DNA of 64,000 nucleotides from Diploscapter coronatus. Taxonomy: Eukaryota > Nematoda > Chromadorea > Rhabditida > Rhabditidae. Within the stretch, counting starts at the first letter, position 1, and the number at the start of each line of letters is the position of its first letter. Below the pieces are notes generated by a model that saw nothing but the letters and a program-made list of their open reading frames with translations, ran no database searches and was not told the origin of the DNA. Of this stretch, positions 1-12,800 are shown piece by piece. The stretch is from NCBI GenBank assembly GCA_964036155.1, contig OZ038422.1:4983201-5047200 (forward strand). The letters run 5' to 3'. A program made the position numbers and the translations under genes.

Positions 1-2037
1 TCAGTGCAATCATCTACAAACCTGTGGAGCCAACTGAAGAGCAGATTCAGAAGGTTGGCATCGTTTTTTTCCAAATATTGAGAATCTATCGTTTTGAACA
101 TGAATTCAATAAGGGTTCGAATTTAGGTGGCCGCCATCGCGTCAGATTACGAGCAGAAGGCAGAAGAGGAAGCGAAGAAACTGAGTGTCGGAAGCCACAC
201 CAATCTGACCAATGGTAATTTGGGAACCAATCCGGACCGACCATTCCTTTCGACTATGGAATTGAACGCCAAGTCACACAATGTAAGAAGCTCATTCTCG
301 CTACTTGAGGATGACGTTTATGTATAACCTTTCAACTCTTCGATACGTGATAAGTGGTCACAAAGCATCATCAAAATGTTGTACACTTCTGACGGAGTTC
401 AGACAGATCTAGATCTGGACATAAAAATCTGTTCTTAATTTTCAAAATAAATCCTTTCAGGCTCCTAACATGTGGTCACAGACCGATCTCGTAAAGGCTG
501 TCGCCAAGGAGAGCGTGAAAGAACTCAATCGACCTCTATCCAAGATGGACGTCTTCTACACCGGATCGACGCAGAATCTGCGAGCAAGGAGCAGAACAAC
601 AACTATCGGTAACATTTATGGAAAATTAGTTTCTGATGAACGAATCGTCTTAGGATCTCACGATATGGACAATGATTCCCATAAAGCCGGTTCAAGGAGA
701 AGCTCAAAGGTTTACTTGAGCTCGCACCATCTTCCTCAGGAAGTTATAAAGGAGGCGATGGAAGAAGTCACGCCTCCGCCCCAAGGATGGAGGGAGGATT
801 TGAAGAGGGTAAAACTCTTCATTATTTTAGATGCTCATTGAACATTTTAGACCCTATGGTCCCTCTTCGATACCTCCCTGCTTTATTCCCCATCCTTCCT
901 GATCCTCGCCCTGTCAGGACTCCTGACTCTGTCCTGCTTCTACGTTCCATTCAACTACATCGGCAACCATCTCGATAAAATCCAGAACCTCACAGCAACG
1001 GAGAAGGCACTTCCCATCTCCTTATTGGGAGTCATCAACATCTTTGCCAGGATTGGATGCGGGTTAGAATCAGATATCGATTTTCAAAAAAAATTCGCGC
1101 CATTCAATGATGTTATCTAAAATTTCGAAAATTCAAATAATCAAGACTTCTCGATATTGAGCAAAATTGTGTAGGGTAAGATTTTTACCTCAGACTTGGC
1201 TTGCCATGCTGCTCATTTTCCATCTCAAAACTAACGACGAACTCAAATCATCAAAATCTCTGTTTCATAACAAAAGGCCTATTTTCAGCTGGATCTCAGA
1301 TCAGCCTCAAGTAGATGCCACTTTGGTGTCAGCAGTCGCAATCATGGCGGGAGGCATCGCGACTGCCGTCGTTCCATTCTTCACTCAATACTGGCACTTC
1401 ATTGCCTATTGTGTTCCTTTTGCTACTGGAGTCGGTATGATGGTGTCGTTTCCGGATTTATTGACAGAAAAGACAAATTGTAGCGTGCTTCGCCGCCCTC
1501 CGATCGGTTGTCTGCGTAGAATTATTTGGCCTGGAAAAATTGTCGAATGCCTTCGGAATTCTGCTCACTTTTATGGGGATTGGAGCACTCGTTGGGTCGC
1601 CATTTGCTGGTAGTTTTTTTTTCTCTGACATATCAAATTCTCCCGAAAAATCTTGTCATAAAATGCCTAAAATTGGGAATACCTTCTTCCTTTTCGTAAA
1701 CTATTTTGGATGAAGAGTAAGGCATTTCTTGGTTTGTTTTATAGCGGGATGATAAAGAATCCATGCTTGTGAATCTAATGCCCTGAAAGCGCATAACTTT
1801 CGAATTTCAGCATTTTTGAAAGACGTGACTGGTAACTTCGATATCTCGTTCTACATTATGGGCACTTTGATGGCGATCAGTGGAGCTATTCTGTTGCCAT
1901 TGAGAAGACTGCGAAATTGGGAAGAGAAACGGTAAGCTAATTCTCGAAGACTAAGATAATCAATCACCTGCATTTCTAGGCTATCAAAGGATGCGAAACA
2001 CGAGGCTGAATTGCAGCCGCTTCATCGATCAGACTGA
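1..2037 (+). CDS. SLC16-type monocarboxylate transporter, 3' part (partial)
   Basis: Multi-pass MFS carrier of the monocarboxylate transporter family, which moves lactate, pyruvate or related acids across the plasma membrane. The 5' end lies outside the window. Exons by phase: 2-51, ~127-282, ~461-807 (a 45-base in-frame segment at 609-653 is probably an intron), 851-1061, 1290-1434, 1484-1612, 1811-1931, 1980-2037. The translated order fits the family: a hydrophilic central loop (Ser/Arg-rich, ending PPPQGWREDLKR), then the second helical bundle starting TLWSLFDTSLLYSPSFLIL. Near the C-terminus VCVELFGLEKLSNAFGIL is the characteristic late-helix segment, followed by GALVGSPFAG. The tail ends LQPLHRSD and a stop. 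The family call is strong; substrate and any one-to-one orthologue cannot be read from this. Confidence 0.85.
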
Positions 2038-2418
2038 TTATTTATTGAAAGTTGTTATGACTTGTTAATTGATTGGAGCATTGCATGACCATTAAATTTT
2101 TATCCTATTTTCGTTTGAAATTCTAAAATCTCCACGTCAGAACCAGGTTCAGGGTGGAATTGATCATTATAATGTCGAAAATCGAATTCACAACTCATAC
2201 ATTTTCAAATTGAAAAGAGTCAATTGCAGTCTTGTTTCTGGTGTTCAGAAAAGTACAAATTTTCCAACGAAAATTAATTTAGAATTTATTCAGATTTTTA
2301 TTATGAAATAATATGATGATTTCACAGGAAAAAATAAAATTGCAAACAAGTTTTGTCATCAGTTATGAATTTGGTTTCTATATTTGAATAATTGAAATTC
2401 GCTACTGTCGAATGTGTG

Positions 2419-3097
2419 ATGTCCTTGTCTCTCGGTTTGAACCCCTTCACAACATCGAAGTATTCGCATTTTGAAGTGGTAAGCGTCTTGTGGCGAAGAA
2501 TGACGACCGTTTTTGCTAATTTCCTATCGAATGCAATTTATCAGCAATTTCTTTGCATCGGTAAATGATATGATGATATGACTTTCTAAAACGAGAGCTT
2601 TTCTGTTGATAAAACAACGTATTGGGGACATTTATTCACGAGTAAAATTCGAAATCTTCTTGCAGCTGAAGGAGAGGTGATGTTGTAGTGCCAAGAAATT
2701 ACGTGCACTTCATATTGAATTTTGCCTTTTTACGAAACTTCCAAATTTTTCTAAAAATACTCGAATAATAGTGGACTTTTATTATTCGAGCAGCACCTTT
2801 CGATTAAAATCTTTCAAATATATTCTCTGGAGAATTTTTAAGTTATTCTAAGTTGTCTATGTTTTAGGAAGGTCATCAGATAGGGTTGCCAAGAGAACCA
2901 ACTTTTATCATTATTGAAACTACGACGCGAAAACGTTGTGAAAGAATCGCGCCCTTAGATAAAGATCACGGCAATGAAGGCATTGTTGGGAAACATTGGC
3001 ATGAACGTTTGTGGAACAAAGTATTCGGTAACTAAATAAATAATTCGACTCCTTTATTTCAACAGTTATAAACATTATCCTAGGTTTCACAAATTGA
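2419..3097 (+). CDS. Putative small spliced gene, unrecognised
   Basis: Three exons join in phase: 2419-2478 (ATG, ends in GTAAGC), 2868-3027 (preceded by GTTTTAG, followed by GTAACT) and 3066-3097 (stop TGA). The predicted protein is about 83 residues, starts MSLSLGLNPFTTSKYSHFEV and contains ERIAPLDKDHGNEGIVGKHW. There is no signal peptide or membrane segment. The middle exon is open for 160 bases between consensus splice sites in AT-rich DNA, which is the main support. It sits between the transporter and the scramblase (tail to tail with the latter). An alternative third exon starting at 3083 ends at the same stop. The product is not recognised and the gene could still be a chance open frame. 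Confidence 0.4.
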
Positions 3098-3219
3098 CGA
3101 TTTAAATTTGTTTTTAGATACATTATTGAGAGCAAGTAATCTTCAATGATATTTTGTTTCTTCATTTATCTACAAGTCTTATACTTGTCGAAATACATGA
3201 AGTCCTGAAAAGTCTCTAA

Positions 3220-4508
3220 CTATTTTGGTTTTAAAAATGAACTAACGAGCAGAAATACGACTCCAATTAGCGAGGCTTTTGTTACCACATCGGAGTTTTG
3301 AGGGACTAAAATTAGTACTCCATCAGAGAAATTTTAAAATCCCTACAATTGATTTCATAGTGATGAGCATCCGTGCATATTTCTTGACAGCATCCAGTAA
3401 ATTCTTTGACTATCGTCCCTATTTGATTTCCATCGGACGTTTGGATCTAGAGAGTAATTTGAAATTAATTATATTTGCATAATTTTAGAGGATTCACAGG
3501 TGATAAAAAACTGAGTTATTTTGAAAATATTCATCATTTTTCAACCTCAAACTCCTTATCATTACAGCAACCGCACAGCGTTAGACATGAAGGCATTGAA
3601 ACGTGCAAATTCGACTTTCCATTTGCAACTCTGATATCGAACAGTGGAGCACAATTGTCAGGTAGCTGCGTTACATGGGCTGCCTAATTTGATGATACTC
3701 ACCATTAGCATTGCTTATGTTTGAATTTAAAAATTTTCAAGCTCATTAGAGTCAGAACTGAATTCTATAAATTCTAAATCGGAATTGGAACATTATTTGC
3801 ATAAACTGCCGAAAGAAGATATCCAGCCCATAGCCATTCTCGAATGCTAATATAATCTCACAGTTCCTTGTTGTGTTAACACGTCGCATTCTTGAGCGCA
3901 ACATTCTGTTCCTGCACAAACGCCCGAACAATATCCGCCAAACATTTTGTAGGGTCTCAAGACTGTTATCACTTCCTGAAAAAATGACTAATTCTGGTTA
4001 AATTGGCATCATTTTTTGCCCGTCTATCCGTATCGACCACATGCATTTTGAAGCCTCGTTGAATTGAGCAGCAACATCGTGCACAACATCCTGACTCTTC
4101 GAAGGCGTAGTAAACCTATTTTAGACTAGTTACTTGACCAAACCGACGGAAAGATGCCATGTTTCCACTCTCGTCGTGGATCTTGTAGCGAGTTTTTGTG
4201 CTGATCGACGATATGAAATCGCAAAATCCGTAGAGCTGAAAAGACATTTCTTCTGAAATGATGAGTGTAGGAAATTTCGAACTTGATGAATTCTGACGGT
4301 GTTGATGTTTTGCAATTTCTCGAGTCCTTGAGGTGCATTGTATGGGGATGAAAAATTGCTAACTAAATCATCAAATCAATTTCCCAAAAACTTTAATCTC
4401 ACCAGGTTGTGCAGTTATTGGTGGCGAATCATAATCAGCCCAGGACTGGTTATAATAGCCCTGAGGTTGATTTCTATAAATCCCTTTATCGATGTCAGAT
4501 CTATGCAT
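3220..4508 (-). CDS. Phospholipid scramblase family protein
   Basis: Scramblase family proteins are membrane-anchored; some move phospholipids between bilayer leaflets in response to Ca2+. Exons on the minus strand: 4508-4403, 4362-4283, 4235-4134, 4115-4020, 3975-3862, 3665-3546, 3446-3347, 3305-3220. The N-terminus is Pro/Gln/Tyr-rich. Family blocks follow in order: PQGLEKLQNINTVRIHQ, then YYAFEESGCCARCCC (the cysteine cluster), VLRPYKMFGGYC, APLFDIRVANGKS, SDGNQIGTIVKEFTGC, ICTDAHHYEINFP and a C-terminal hydrophobic helix ending SSFLKPK. Two oddities: intron 3 would be only 18 bases (4116-4133), and intron 4 appears to start with GC instead of GT (at 4019). A short exon around 3790-3850 is probably missing from this model, since the segment between the two Cys-rich blocks is shorter than usual. 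None of this gene is visible as one long ORF. Confidence 0.75.
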
Positions 4509-5025
4509 TTTGAATCTAAAACGTTCAAATATCAGTTTTGTATAATTTGAGAAAAAAAGTTTGGCGCTAGTTTATGTTTGTGAACCAATACCACACTTCG
4601 TTGTTGACTAAATGTTAGCAGGGCTTTATTCACGCTTTATTGCTATTATTTCTTCCAAAGATAAGCAAGTTTGCTTCAATTAATGACCACTTTGAATTTC
4701 ATAACGAGCAATATTGGTGCATGCAATTTGATCACTTATTTCAAACACATTCTGCTTTAGTAATAACATAGCATTTTTCGACAAGACTTTACGTTACGGA
4801 AAACTACCAAATAGTCCAATAATATAATTGCTAGTGTCATAACATAAAATACACGTTCCGAGACGAAAAGTCCTTTAATTTAATTTTTTGAATGTAAATT
4901 TTTGTTTAAAATAAATGCAAAAGAAACCTTAGCTCTAAGGACTATTCGTGAACTTGATAATTATTATTAGAAATAATTTTACAACATATATGAAAATAGG
5001 CAAAATTTTATGAAAATAAACAAAA
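4509..5025. other. AT-rich upstream region of the scramblase gene
   Basis: No coding segment or RNA gene is seen. The stretch presumably holds the minus-strand scramblase promoter; no clear motif could be picked out. Confidence 0.4.
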
Positions 5026-5026
5026 T

Positions 5027-5300
5027 GATGATCTAGCGTAGTGGTTGTGTGTTACTGCCTGCAGCTAGGGCTCAAGTTCGCCCCCCGCTCCTACCCAAAC
5101 CAAGGGGGCTAAGAAATGTTGGTAGTGGATAAAACCACGAAAAATTTGCTTAAAATCCCTCGGCTGTTGCATATAACAACAGTCTGTCCTCGGGCCGGGC
5201 CACTAGTCCTGTGTGGCTAGGATAGGTCGACTGTCCTATTATGGGCTGAGGGTAGCCGACCCCCACCTAGTGGGGAATAATAAGGCTAGGAAGAAAAAAA
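5027..5300 (+). mobile_element. tRNA-derived SINE-like element
   Basis: The left end carries a pol III box A-like sequence, TAGCGTAGTGG, at about 5034. A box B-like GTTCGCCCCC follows about 40 bases later, as in tRNA-derived SINE heads. The body is much more GC-rich than its surroundings (5050-5280) and ends GGAATAATAAGGCTAGG followed by an A-rich tail. Only this copy was noticed in the window. The tRNA identity and family are unknown. Confidence 0.55.
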
Positions 5301-6511
5301 ATTCGAGACAAAAATTTTCTTATTTTTTGAAGGTAATAATTTCGTCCTTGTGATTCGAGTTGTAATTATCCCAAAATTTTTCAATTTTATTATTTTATCA
5401 TACTGTAGATAGCTCAAAATTTAGCCACTTTTCAATGTGTAAATAAAATAAGAGCTATCATTGATGTTTTAGCATGAGCAATCTTTGTATACAAAAAATG
5501 ATCAAATTTTCAGATACACATGAACAGTCAGGAATGATTTCATCTCTTTAACCTCGATGATTAATTTGGCGAATTTGTATCATCTTAGTTTCATGTAATT
5601 TTCCATTAATTTGTTGATGATAACATCAATTCAATTGAATTACTAGAGTCTATCGAAAATGAAGAAGAAGAACCAATAGTGATAAGATGATTGATGCGAT
5701 AGTTCATCAAGTTATCATTCATATCAATACCAACTTGTACAGAAATAGAAATGTAATTGCGAGCTAATATAAGTTCTAATTGTAAGGATTTTTAAAAACG
5801 AATGAAAGATAATTTAGACAATTACATTATCATTAAATACTAAATACCGTACTATTATAATGTTATAATCTATGAACACAAAATAGCTCTATCATCTTAT
5901 AAAAAATTGCCGCATAGATATCCGTCATGTCATTCATAGACAGAATAGTTTAAATAATATCAGAATATCTATTATTTTCGAGGAATGCAATACTTACAAC
6001 TTTTTCTATAGATTCCACATATGTAAATTTATGTTATATATATTTTTTTCAATTTCGAAGGCACAATTTTGAATATTTCATCAAAAGTATATAATAGCAT
6101 AAAATGATCATATGAAATGTTAACAGCAAAAATATACTTATTTAATGATCCATTTTAGAGCTATGGATGAATCATTTAAACTTTTTTTTTACGTATTTAT
6201 TAGTAATCTTTCGTTTCTGTACTTTTTATCATTTATTGAAACCTAATCAGTCAACTTAGATTGCTATATCGCGAACTGCGACCTTCGTTTTTTACATTTG
6301 TAGAAAAGTTACGACTTTTCTATGTTATCAGATTGAATCTATCCCCGATGCAAGAAAATATTTTTCTCTCTTCTTTCCTCGTACTTTTTGCCTCAAGATA
6401 AAAGCAGCATTCTTTGCTGCTCAACACAATTCTCACCGATTTACTTTTTATTTTTTCATTTTTATTAAAGTGTTTAATTACCCAAGTTTGAGGCATCCAA
6501 TAAACTCCTGT
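5301..6511. other. AT-rich intergenic DNA
   Basis: No gene is supported. A stretch at 5641-5700 resembles 14931-14994 (shared core GAAGAACCAAT and ATGATTGAT), suggesting a dispersed repeat or a decayed coding fragment on both sides of the tyrosinase gene. Confidence 0.4.
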
Positions 6512-6668
6512 AAACAGACTTGGGAAATTTCGAACCTCAGTCAACCGCATGAAATGAGATAGCATGTCAATCGAGAGAAAAAGATCATCCTTCTTTCCGT
6601 CTCTCAATATGACATACTGTCTCTTTTCATGCAGTTGACTGCGGCTCGAAATTTTCAGGTCTGCCTGC
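6512..6668. repeat. Palindromic MITE-like element
   Basis: The arms 6512-6576 and about 6602-6668 are imperfect reverse complements over about 60 bases (left arm ACAGACTTGGGAAATTTCGA; the right arm ends in its inverse, TCGAAATTTTCAGGTCTGC). The loop is about 25 bases. The element ends about 140 bases before the tyrosinase ATG. The long minus-strand open frame here (6320-6712) runs through this palindrome and is not taken as a gene. Confidence 0.7.
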
Positions 6669-6810
6669 AAATTAACTGTCCTATTATCCCCAAACCCACT
6701 AGTGGCACGCATTGGCTGGACCGATCATCCACGATCAACCGTGCTATTACACGCTATTTGTTTTTTCACCAAATCTTACTTTGTGAGATCTTTGGTCTCG
6801 ATTTTCAGAT

Positions 6811-9800
6811 ATGTTGCAACTATTCGAATTGTGCCCTTCGAAGTTTTTACTAACTATATTATACATTATATTCCTACTGCAATTGAAAACGGAAGCTCAA
6901 TTATCTAATGAAGAAGAGGAGGACATTTGTCTAAAGTATCCTGTAGAGATGGGATATCGACATCATTGCTATCAATTGAAAAAATGGGATAAAGATGCGA
7001 GAGGTAAAATAATCAATCGATAAAGAATCGCATTAAATATCTTCGATAGATTTGGAAGATACTCAACCTGGCATGGCCGCAATACCTAGCACAATACATG
7101 AATGCATGGATCTGGATTGTGCTTGCACTTTTATTGAGGGATCTACTACTGCAACAGATGGAAGCTGCGTTCTGAAAGATGGATCAAAACTACAGAAAGC
7201 TCTCAGGGAAGTTGCTCTTGAATTTATTACATTACAGGTTCTGTTTAGAAGGGAAATACGAACGATTTCTGAAGATGAACGGCAACGACTTTTTAAGGCG
7301 ATGCAAGCGATAAAAGACGTATAAAACATATTAAAGCATATTGGCCTAAACGAATTCAGAGCGGTGAATACGACGAATTTGCGCGAATGCACAAGCATGG
7401 AGACATGGGATTTGGTGCACATTCAGGACCAGCCTTTCTGGGGTGGCATCGTGAATTCACCAAGAGATTTGAATTGTCCATCAGGAAAATCGACCCCACT
7501 CTAAGCCTTCCATATTATGACATGTAAATTCATTTAAGATCCTTTTATATTGTCTGGATTGATGTTTGTGACACTGATACTAAAGGTATTAACTTTCCTG
7601 CATGAAGTAGCGAGAAAAGGTTTGGGAATGCTCGCTCATAATGACATATCCGGTCCATTCACTTATCATAATCTTTCCTGCTGATAATTGCACGATTAAA
7701 TGATTTATACCCTTAACATGTGTGCCAAATTTTTATTCTGGTCAGCTTACGATAATTGGATGAACATGATACGTCAGATGATCGGACATTTTAAAACTTT
7801 TCCTCTCCATTGTAAGTATCATAAACGTTTCAAAACTTAGAATAATCATATCATTTCAATAAGAATCATAGGACACTCGATGACGTTCTACCAGATGGTC
7901 AAGCAAATAATAGCGTGATCTTCTCGAAATATCTGTTGGGAGAAACGATCGAAACTCATTCAGCTAACTATATTAATGACGGTCCCTTTTCGAATTGGAA
8001 TTCACCCGAGGTTTACAATATAATAGCATGTTATTGAATATCTATCATCGAATTATAGGGAAATCCAAAGATTAATCGCTCAGTAGGAACTTTGCCTGGT
8101 TCATCTCGACCAATGACTCAAGCCCAAGTTGATCGAATTATGAGTTTGACAGACATCGTCGATATGCTAGCCTATCCGTTTCCCAAACCTGTATGATTAT
8201 TCAATGCATGCAAAATTAAATTATATCATTAGGACTGTCCATATAAAATAGAAACTCATTATCCAGAAATGGCACATGGATCGGGTCATAATTTTGTTGG
8301 AGGGTATGAATGAAACTGAAATGAATCAATAATGATTTTTTCAGAGATATGAGTGAACTGATGACAGCCGCAATAGATCCAATCTTTTTCCTTTTCCACA
8401 GTTATATAGATAAGATTTGGGAAGATTGGAGACAACTTCGACAGGTACTATTAAGTCTTTTATATTGATATTTTATTATAAAATATGAAATGATCATGAA
8501 TTTTAGACGAGAACTGAACGCGAAACTCAATATCCCGATGACGATTCCCGTTGCGCCGCCAAGCAGCATTTTGCAAGTGCGTATAAAATTATAAAATTAT
8601 GCTTTGTAATTGAATGCACATTTAGAGAATGGCATGTATCCATTTATACCACTAATGTAGGTAGATCATTTTCTTATTTTATAATAATTATTATACTTTA
8701 GTAATCTTGATGGACTTACAAACAATTACACCGATTTCCTATATTCCTACGCTCCAAAGCCGACATGTAGTCGGGAAGAGCCAGATGGATGCAATTCAGA
8801 GTAATCCAATTCACCAAAATGAACGAATTAATGTTTTAAGATTTCTCTTCTGTGATTTACGAACTAGTAAAGGTCGCTGTGCATCAAAGATGAAGCCAGG
8901 AGCACGATGTGATTATTGGATGTCGGGAGAAAATCCATGCTATCTGGGGGAATGCCGTCAAGGAAAATGTGTTGAAACGCAGACCAAATCAATTTCTCAG
9001 CCTACCGATCGCCCTGAAATTACACATTTTGTAGACTCACATTCAGTTAAGACACAAGTAGAAGTAAAATATAATCGATAAATTACTTACTGACAATCAT
9101 TTCTTAGGAACAATGCTATAATGAACATAAGTGTTGCCAATCTTACCAGATCATTGGGTATTGCAATATCAGCAATTTCAATACGGATGATGGCAGAGCA
9201 AATGTTCTATATACACGTAAATATTGTCCAGCGAGCTGTGACATATGCAAACCTACTACTTACTTTTTAAATGATGGTAAAATCCAAAAATCTAATCTTC
9301 TGGCTTTTTTTAATTTTGTGCCAAATTTAGAATGTTACGATAGACATCCATCTTGTCCAAAATATGCAAGAAAAAATGAATGCATAACTCAAAAATATTG
9401 GATGGAAGAAAATGAGTTTTTATGTTTAAATATTTATAATAATTTTTAGCGAATAACGATAAATGCATATTTCGAGAAATTATTATGCACCAAGCTATTT
9501 TCTATAAAATAACTTGATGAATAATGAACATTTTCTTTGTAAATTGCAGAAAGGTTTAATTATATATAAGAATTATCAGAAAACTTTTAATTTAGAGCTG
9601 CAATAAATGTCTATCTACCAGATTTGCTGAATGTAACAAAGAGTGTAACTATATAATTTGGATGATCATTACATATTAAATGTATCAACAATTTAGGGAA
9701 AGAGCTTCGTTCAATCGATGACCTACCAATTAATGTTCCTTCTAGGCTCCTGAAGGGCAATGAAAACGGTAGTTTTTTTCTTTCTAATTTATTCCATTAG

Positions 9801-12800
9801 TAAAATAGTTATGGATTAGGAGGATGATTGGTTTTATAGTAATGAAACAATAGCTGACTAAATATTTATCGAAATTCCAATATCGAGAGATGCTATAAAT
9901 TCTTAACAGAAAAACTCATTTAAGCTGATGACATTCCAACGCAAATTCCCACTGGTGTACCAGAATACACGACAGAGAGCCCGTTTGAAAATGCGCCAAC
10001 TCTAATTACAACCGAAGAGACGACTATGGAACCGCCAATATTTGCATCTGACATTCCTACTGGTGCTCCGACTAATACTTTGCTGGAATTTACTTCAATT
10101 AGTAATACCTACGTTTCACAGGTAGATCAGTTTTATCATACCCCATGATACTTACACAATAAATTAAATAATTATAATGTTTAGCGAAAAGGCCGATATG
10201 GGATAACAAATTACATCATTTATTCTCGAAATTTGAGCCCGAATAAAAAAGTAATTTTTTTCATTTATGCATATTCAAAGAGCAATCTGCAAATTACCTA
10301 TAAGACTTTCTTTCATTTCTCTTCACTATTTTTATCGTCTAAGAGAAAATAGTAAAGAAAGAAAGTTATTATGTTTTCCAAGGATGCTTATTAAGAATTT
10401 GCCTATTGGGCTATCGGGGATTTCCAAATTGTATATTCAAAGTGAAAATACTTTTCATATTTCCTACAGCCAATTATACTAGCAGAAAAAATACTTTTTA
10501 ACTTTTACTCAATATGCAATATCTGTTCATCCACTCACTTTGGTTATATTCGAAGCCAACTTCATACATTAGAAATCTTTATCCCATAATTGTGCCAATT
10601 TTATGTTGAGAAAGTTCATTATAAGTAAATTGGCCCGGAAGAGTCAAATTTGGCACGTGTTTTTAAAGATTTCTCGATATTATAAATACTCAGCATAAAA
10701 ACTGCCTGTCGGCATTGGTAGACATGCCGATCGGCCTGTTTACCAATGCCGACAGGCAGTTTTTATGCTGAGTATGTATGCATGTGGAATTTGAATCATT
10801 TGGCGCTCTACTAAAATTTTAAAATACAAAAAAGTAATTTATAGAGCTCTATTGAAAAGCCACTGATTAATCGACAAAAATTAATTGAAGGTAATCACTA
10901 ATTTCTATCCTAATAATAGTGAATTATTTCAGATTATGCCGATAATAATTTATATTATAAACTACGAAACACTAATCTATCTAATCAAGACCATTTTCTC
11001 ATTGAATTCTTCGTTATGCAGGTTATTTTTATATATTTATTTTATAGTGCATATCTTATACAATAATCATGAAAGAGTGGTAGATAGATAACTTAAAACA
11101 TGTAATGAATAAGTATAATATCATGGTTGTGATTTTCATTTACTTATTAATGAATAAATATTTTATTTATCACATTTGCATAAAGTTACAATAAGAATTG
11201 CAGGCATATCCAATAATTCCTATGGATGACAAATCCGTGGAGGATCGTCTGAGTCTAATAAGAGAACATTTTATGTTATTTCTTCAGAATGTCGCGCCTG
11301 GTTTTGTATACAATGACAAACTTGAGCTTTGGGTAGTTATAATGGAAAATTAATATGAAATATTCAATTTTTAGAACATTATGCGTATTTTATACCATAA
11401 AATGATAACGAGCTTCGATGAAGTAACTACTAGATTCGCGCAGGGCAATGTAACTGATAAGGTTAGCAATGATGAAATGCTGATATCAAACATTTGAAAA
11501 TGAATAATTATTTGATTACGTCAGAATTTTTCAACCGCCTCGACTGATAAATTTATTGAATATTTGTATCTTTTATAGTATCTAGTATATTAAAAATGTG
11601 ATGGGAAAATACATTTCAACATTTAGTTTTGCATTGCGCAATTTTTACACGCTGCATTGAAGGATTTTATTATTAAGATGCATTCTTTGAGTAACCCGAA
11701 CAAGGCCGGACAATTGCAAAAGTGTCTCGGATCCGAACAAAACTTGTATGGTGGATACACCCATGAACCCTAATCACAAAAATGGGGAGATCAGATCCCG
11801 TCCCCAAAAGTGGGCGGGGCTAGGTGGGGGTCAAAGTTGAGCATTTTCACGATTTGACACCCCTCAGGGGTACAAAGAAAATTTGTTTGCTATAAGAGAT
11901 TTTCAAAAAATTTAAAAAGGATGAATATGGCCATGAAATGTACTTTCTAGAAATATATTGGTTTAGGGGATCAACCACCTGCTGAGTCAGGAAGGGGTCC
12001 CGATGTCAAAAATGGGGTTACTTCAAATGACTATAAAAGACGATAGACTAATTTTTTTTCGAGTGGTCTTCAGCATATTACTCAGCTCAATAAGGGTTTT
12101 CGTTTGGTATATAACATGATAGGTCCTATTTACCAAATGGTAATTTGAGCATATGAGTTGCTACCATTTGGTACCATACTAAAATTGGTATCGTTCGACT
12201 TCAAATTGAATGTGAATAAATAATAGGTGTCTTTAGCTTCCAATTTAGCCTAAATTTTGGTAGACTATCTATGAAAATATTCTCGTATCATTTTCTTGAA
12301 AATTAACATTAAATTTTGGTTTTTGAGGTACCACTCCCATACCATAATAGATAGCCATGCGGTGTCTTAACAAAAGTTGCTCAGTTTGATGAGCTCTATC
12401 GATTGGTATACATATTGTGGGATCTAATTCTCAAAATTGAAATTTCGATATCTGGGTTCTCAACTTTGATGCGATAGTAATGTTATAGGTGCCCCCCTTG
12501 TTGGGACCTAATTTTTGGTGTATAAGATGCCGAATTACCTGGAGAATCCGAATATGAAATAAAATTTTACCAACAAATAACAAATCTTCGAGTTATGGTC
12601 GATTTTCTGCAAAATATGCATGTTTTTGAAACTGCCATTTTTGACATTTTTGACATCGGGACCCCTTCCTGACTCAGCAGGTGGTTGATCCCCTAAACCA
12701 ATATATTTCTAGAAAGTACATTCCATGGCCATGTTCATGCTTTTAAAATTTTTCGAAAATCTTTTATAGCAAAAAAGTTTTCTTTGTACCCCCTGAGGGG

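Noticed and set aside
2325..2500. Minus-strand open stretch reading KCEYFDVVKGFKPRDKDITH
   Set aside because: Lacks an acceptor and start; the opposite strand has a first exon with a proper donor that joins a convincing second exon.
6320..6712. 130-codon minus-strand open frame
   Set aside because: Most of it runs through the palindromic element at 6512-6668 and the translation matches no family; it is a by-product of the inverted repeat.
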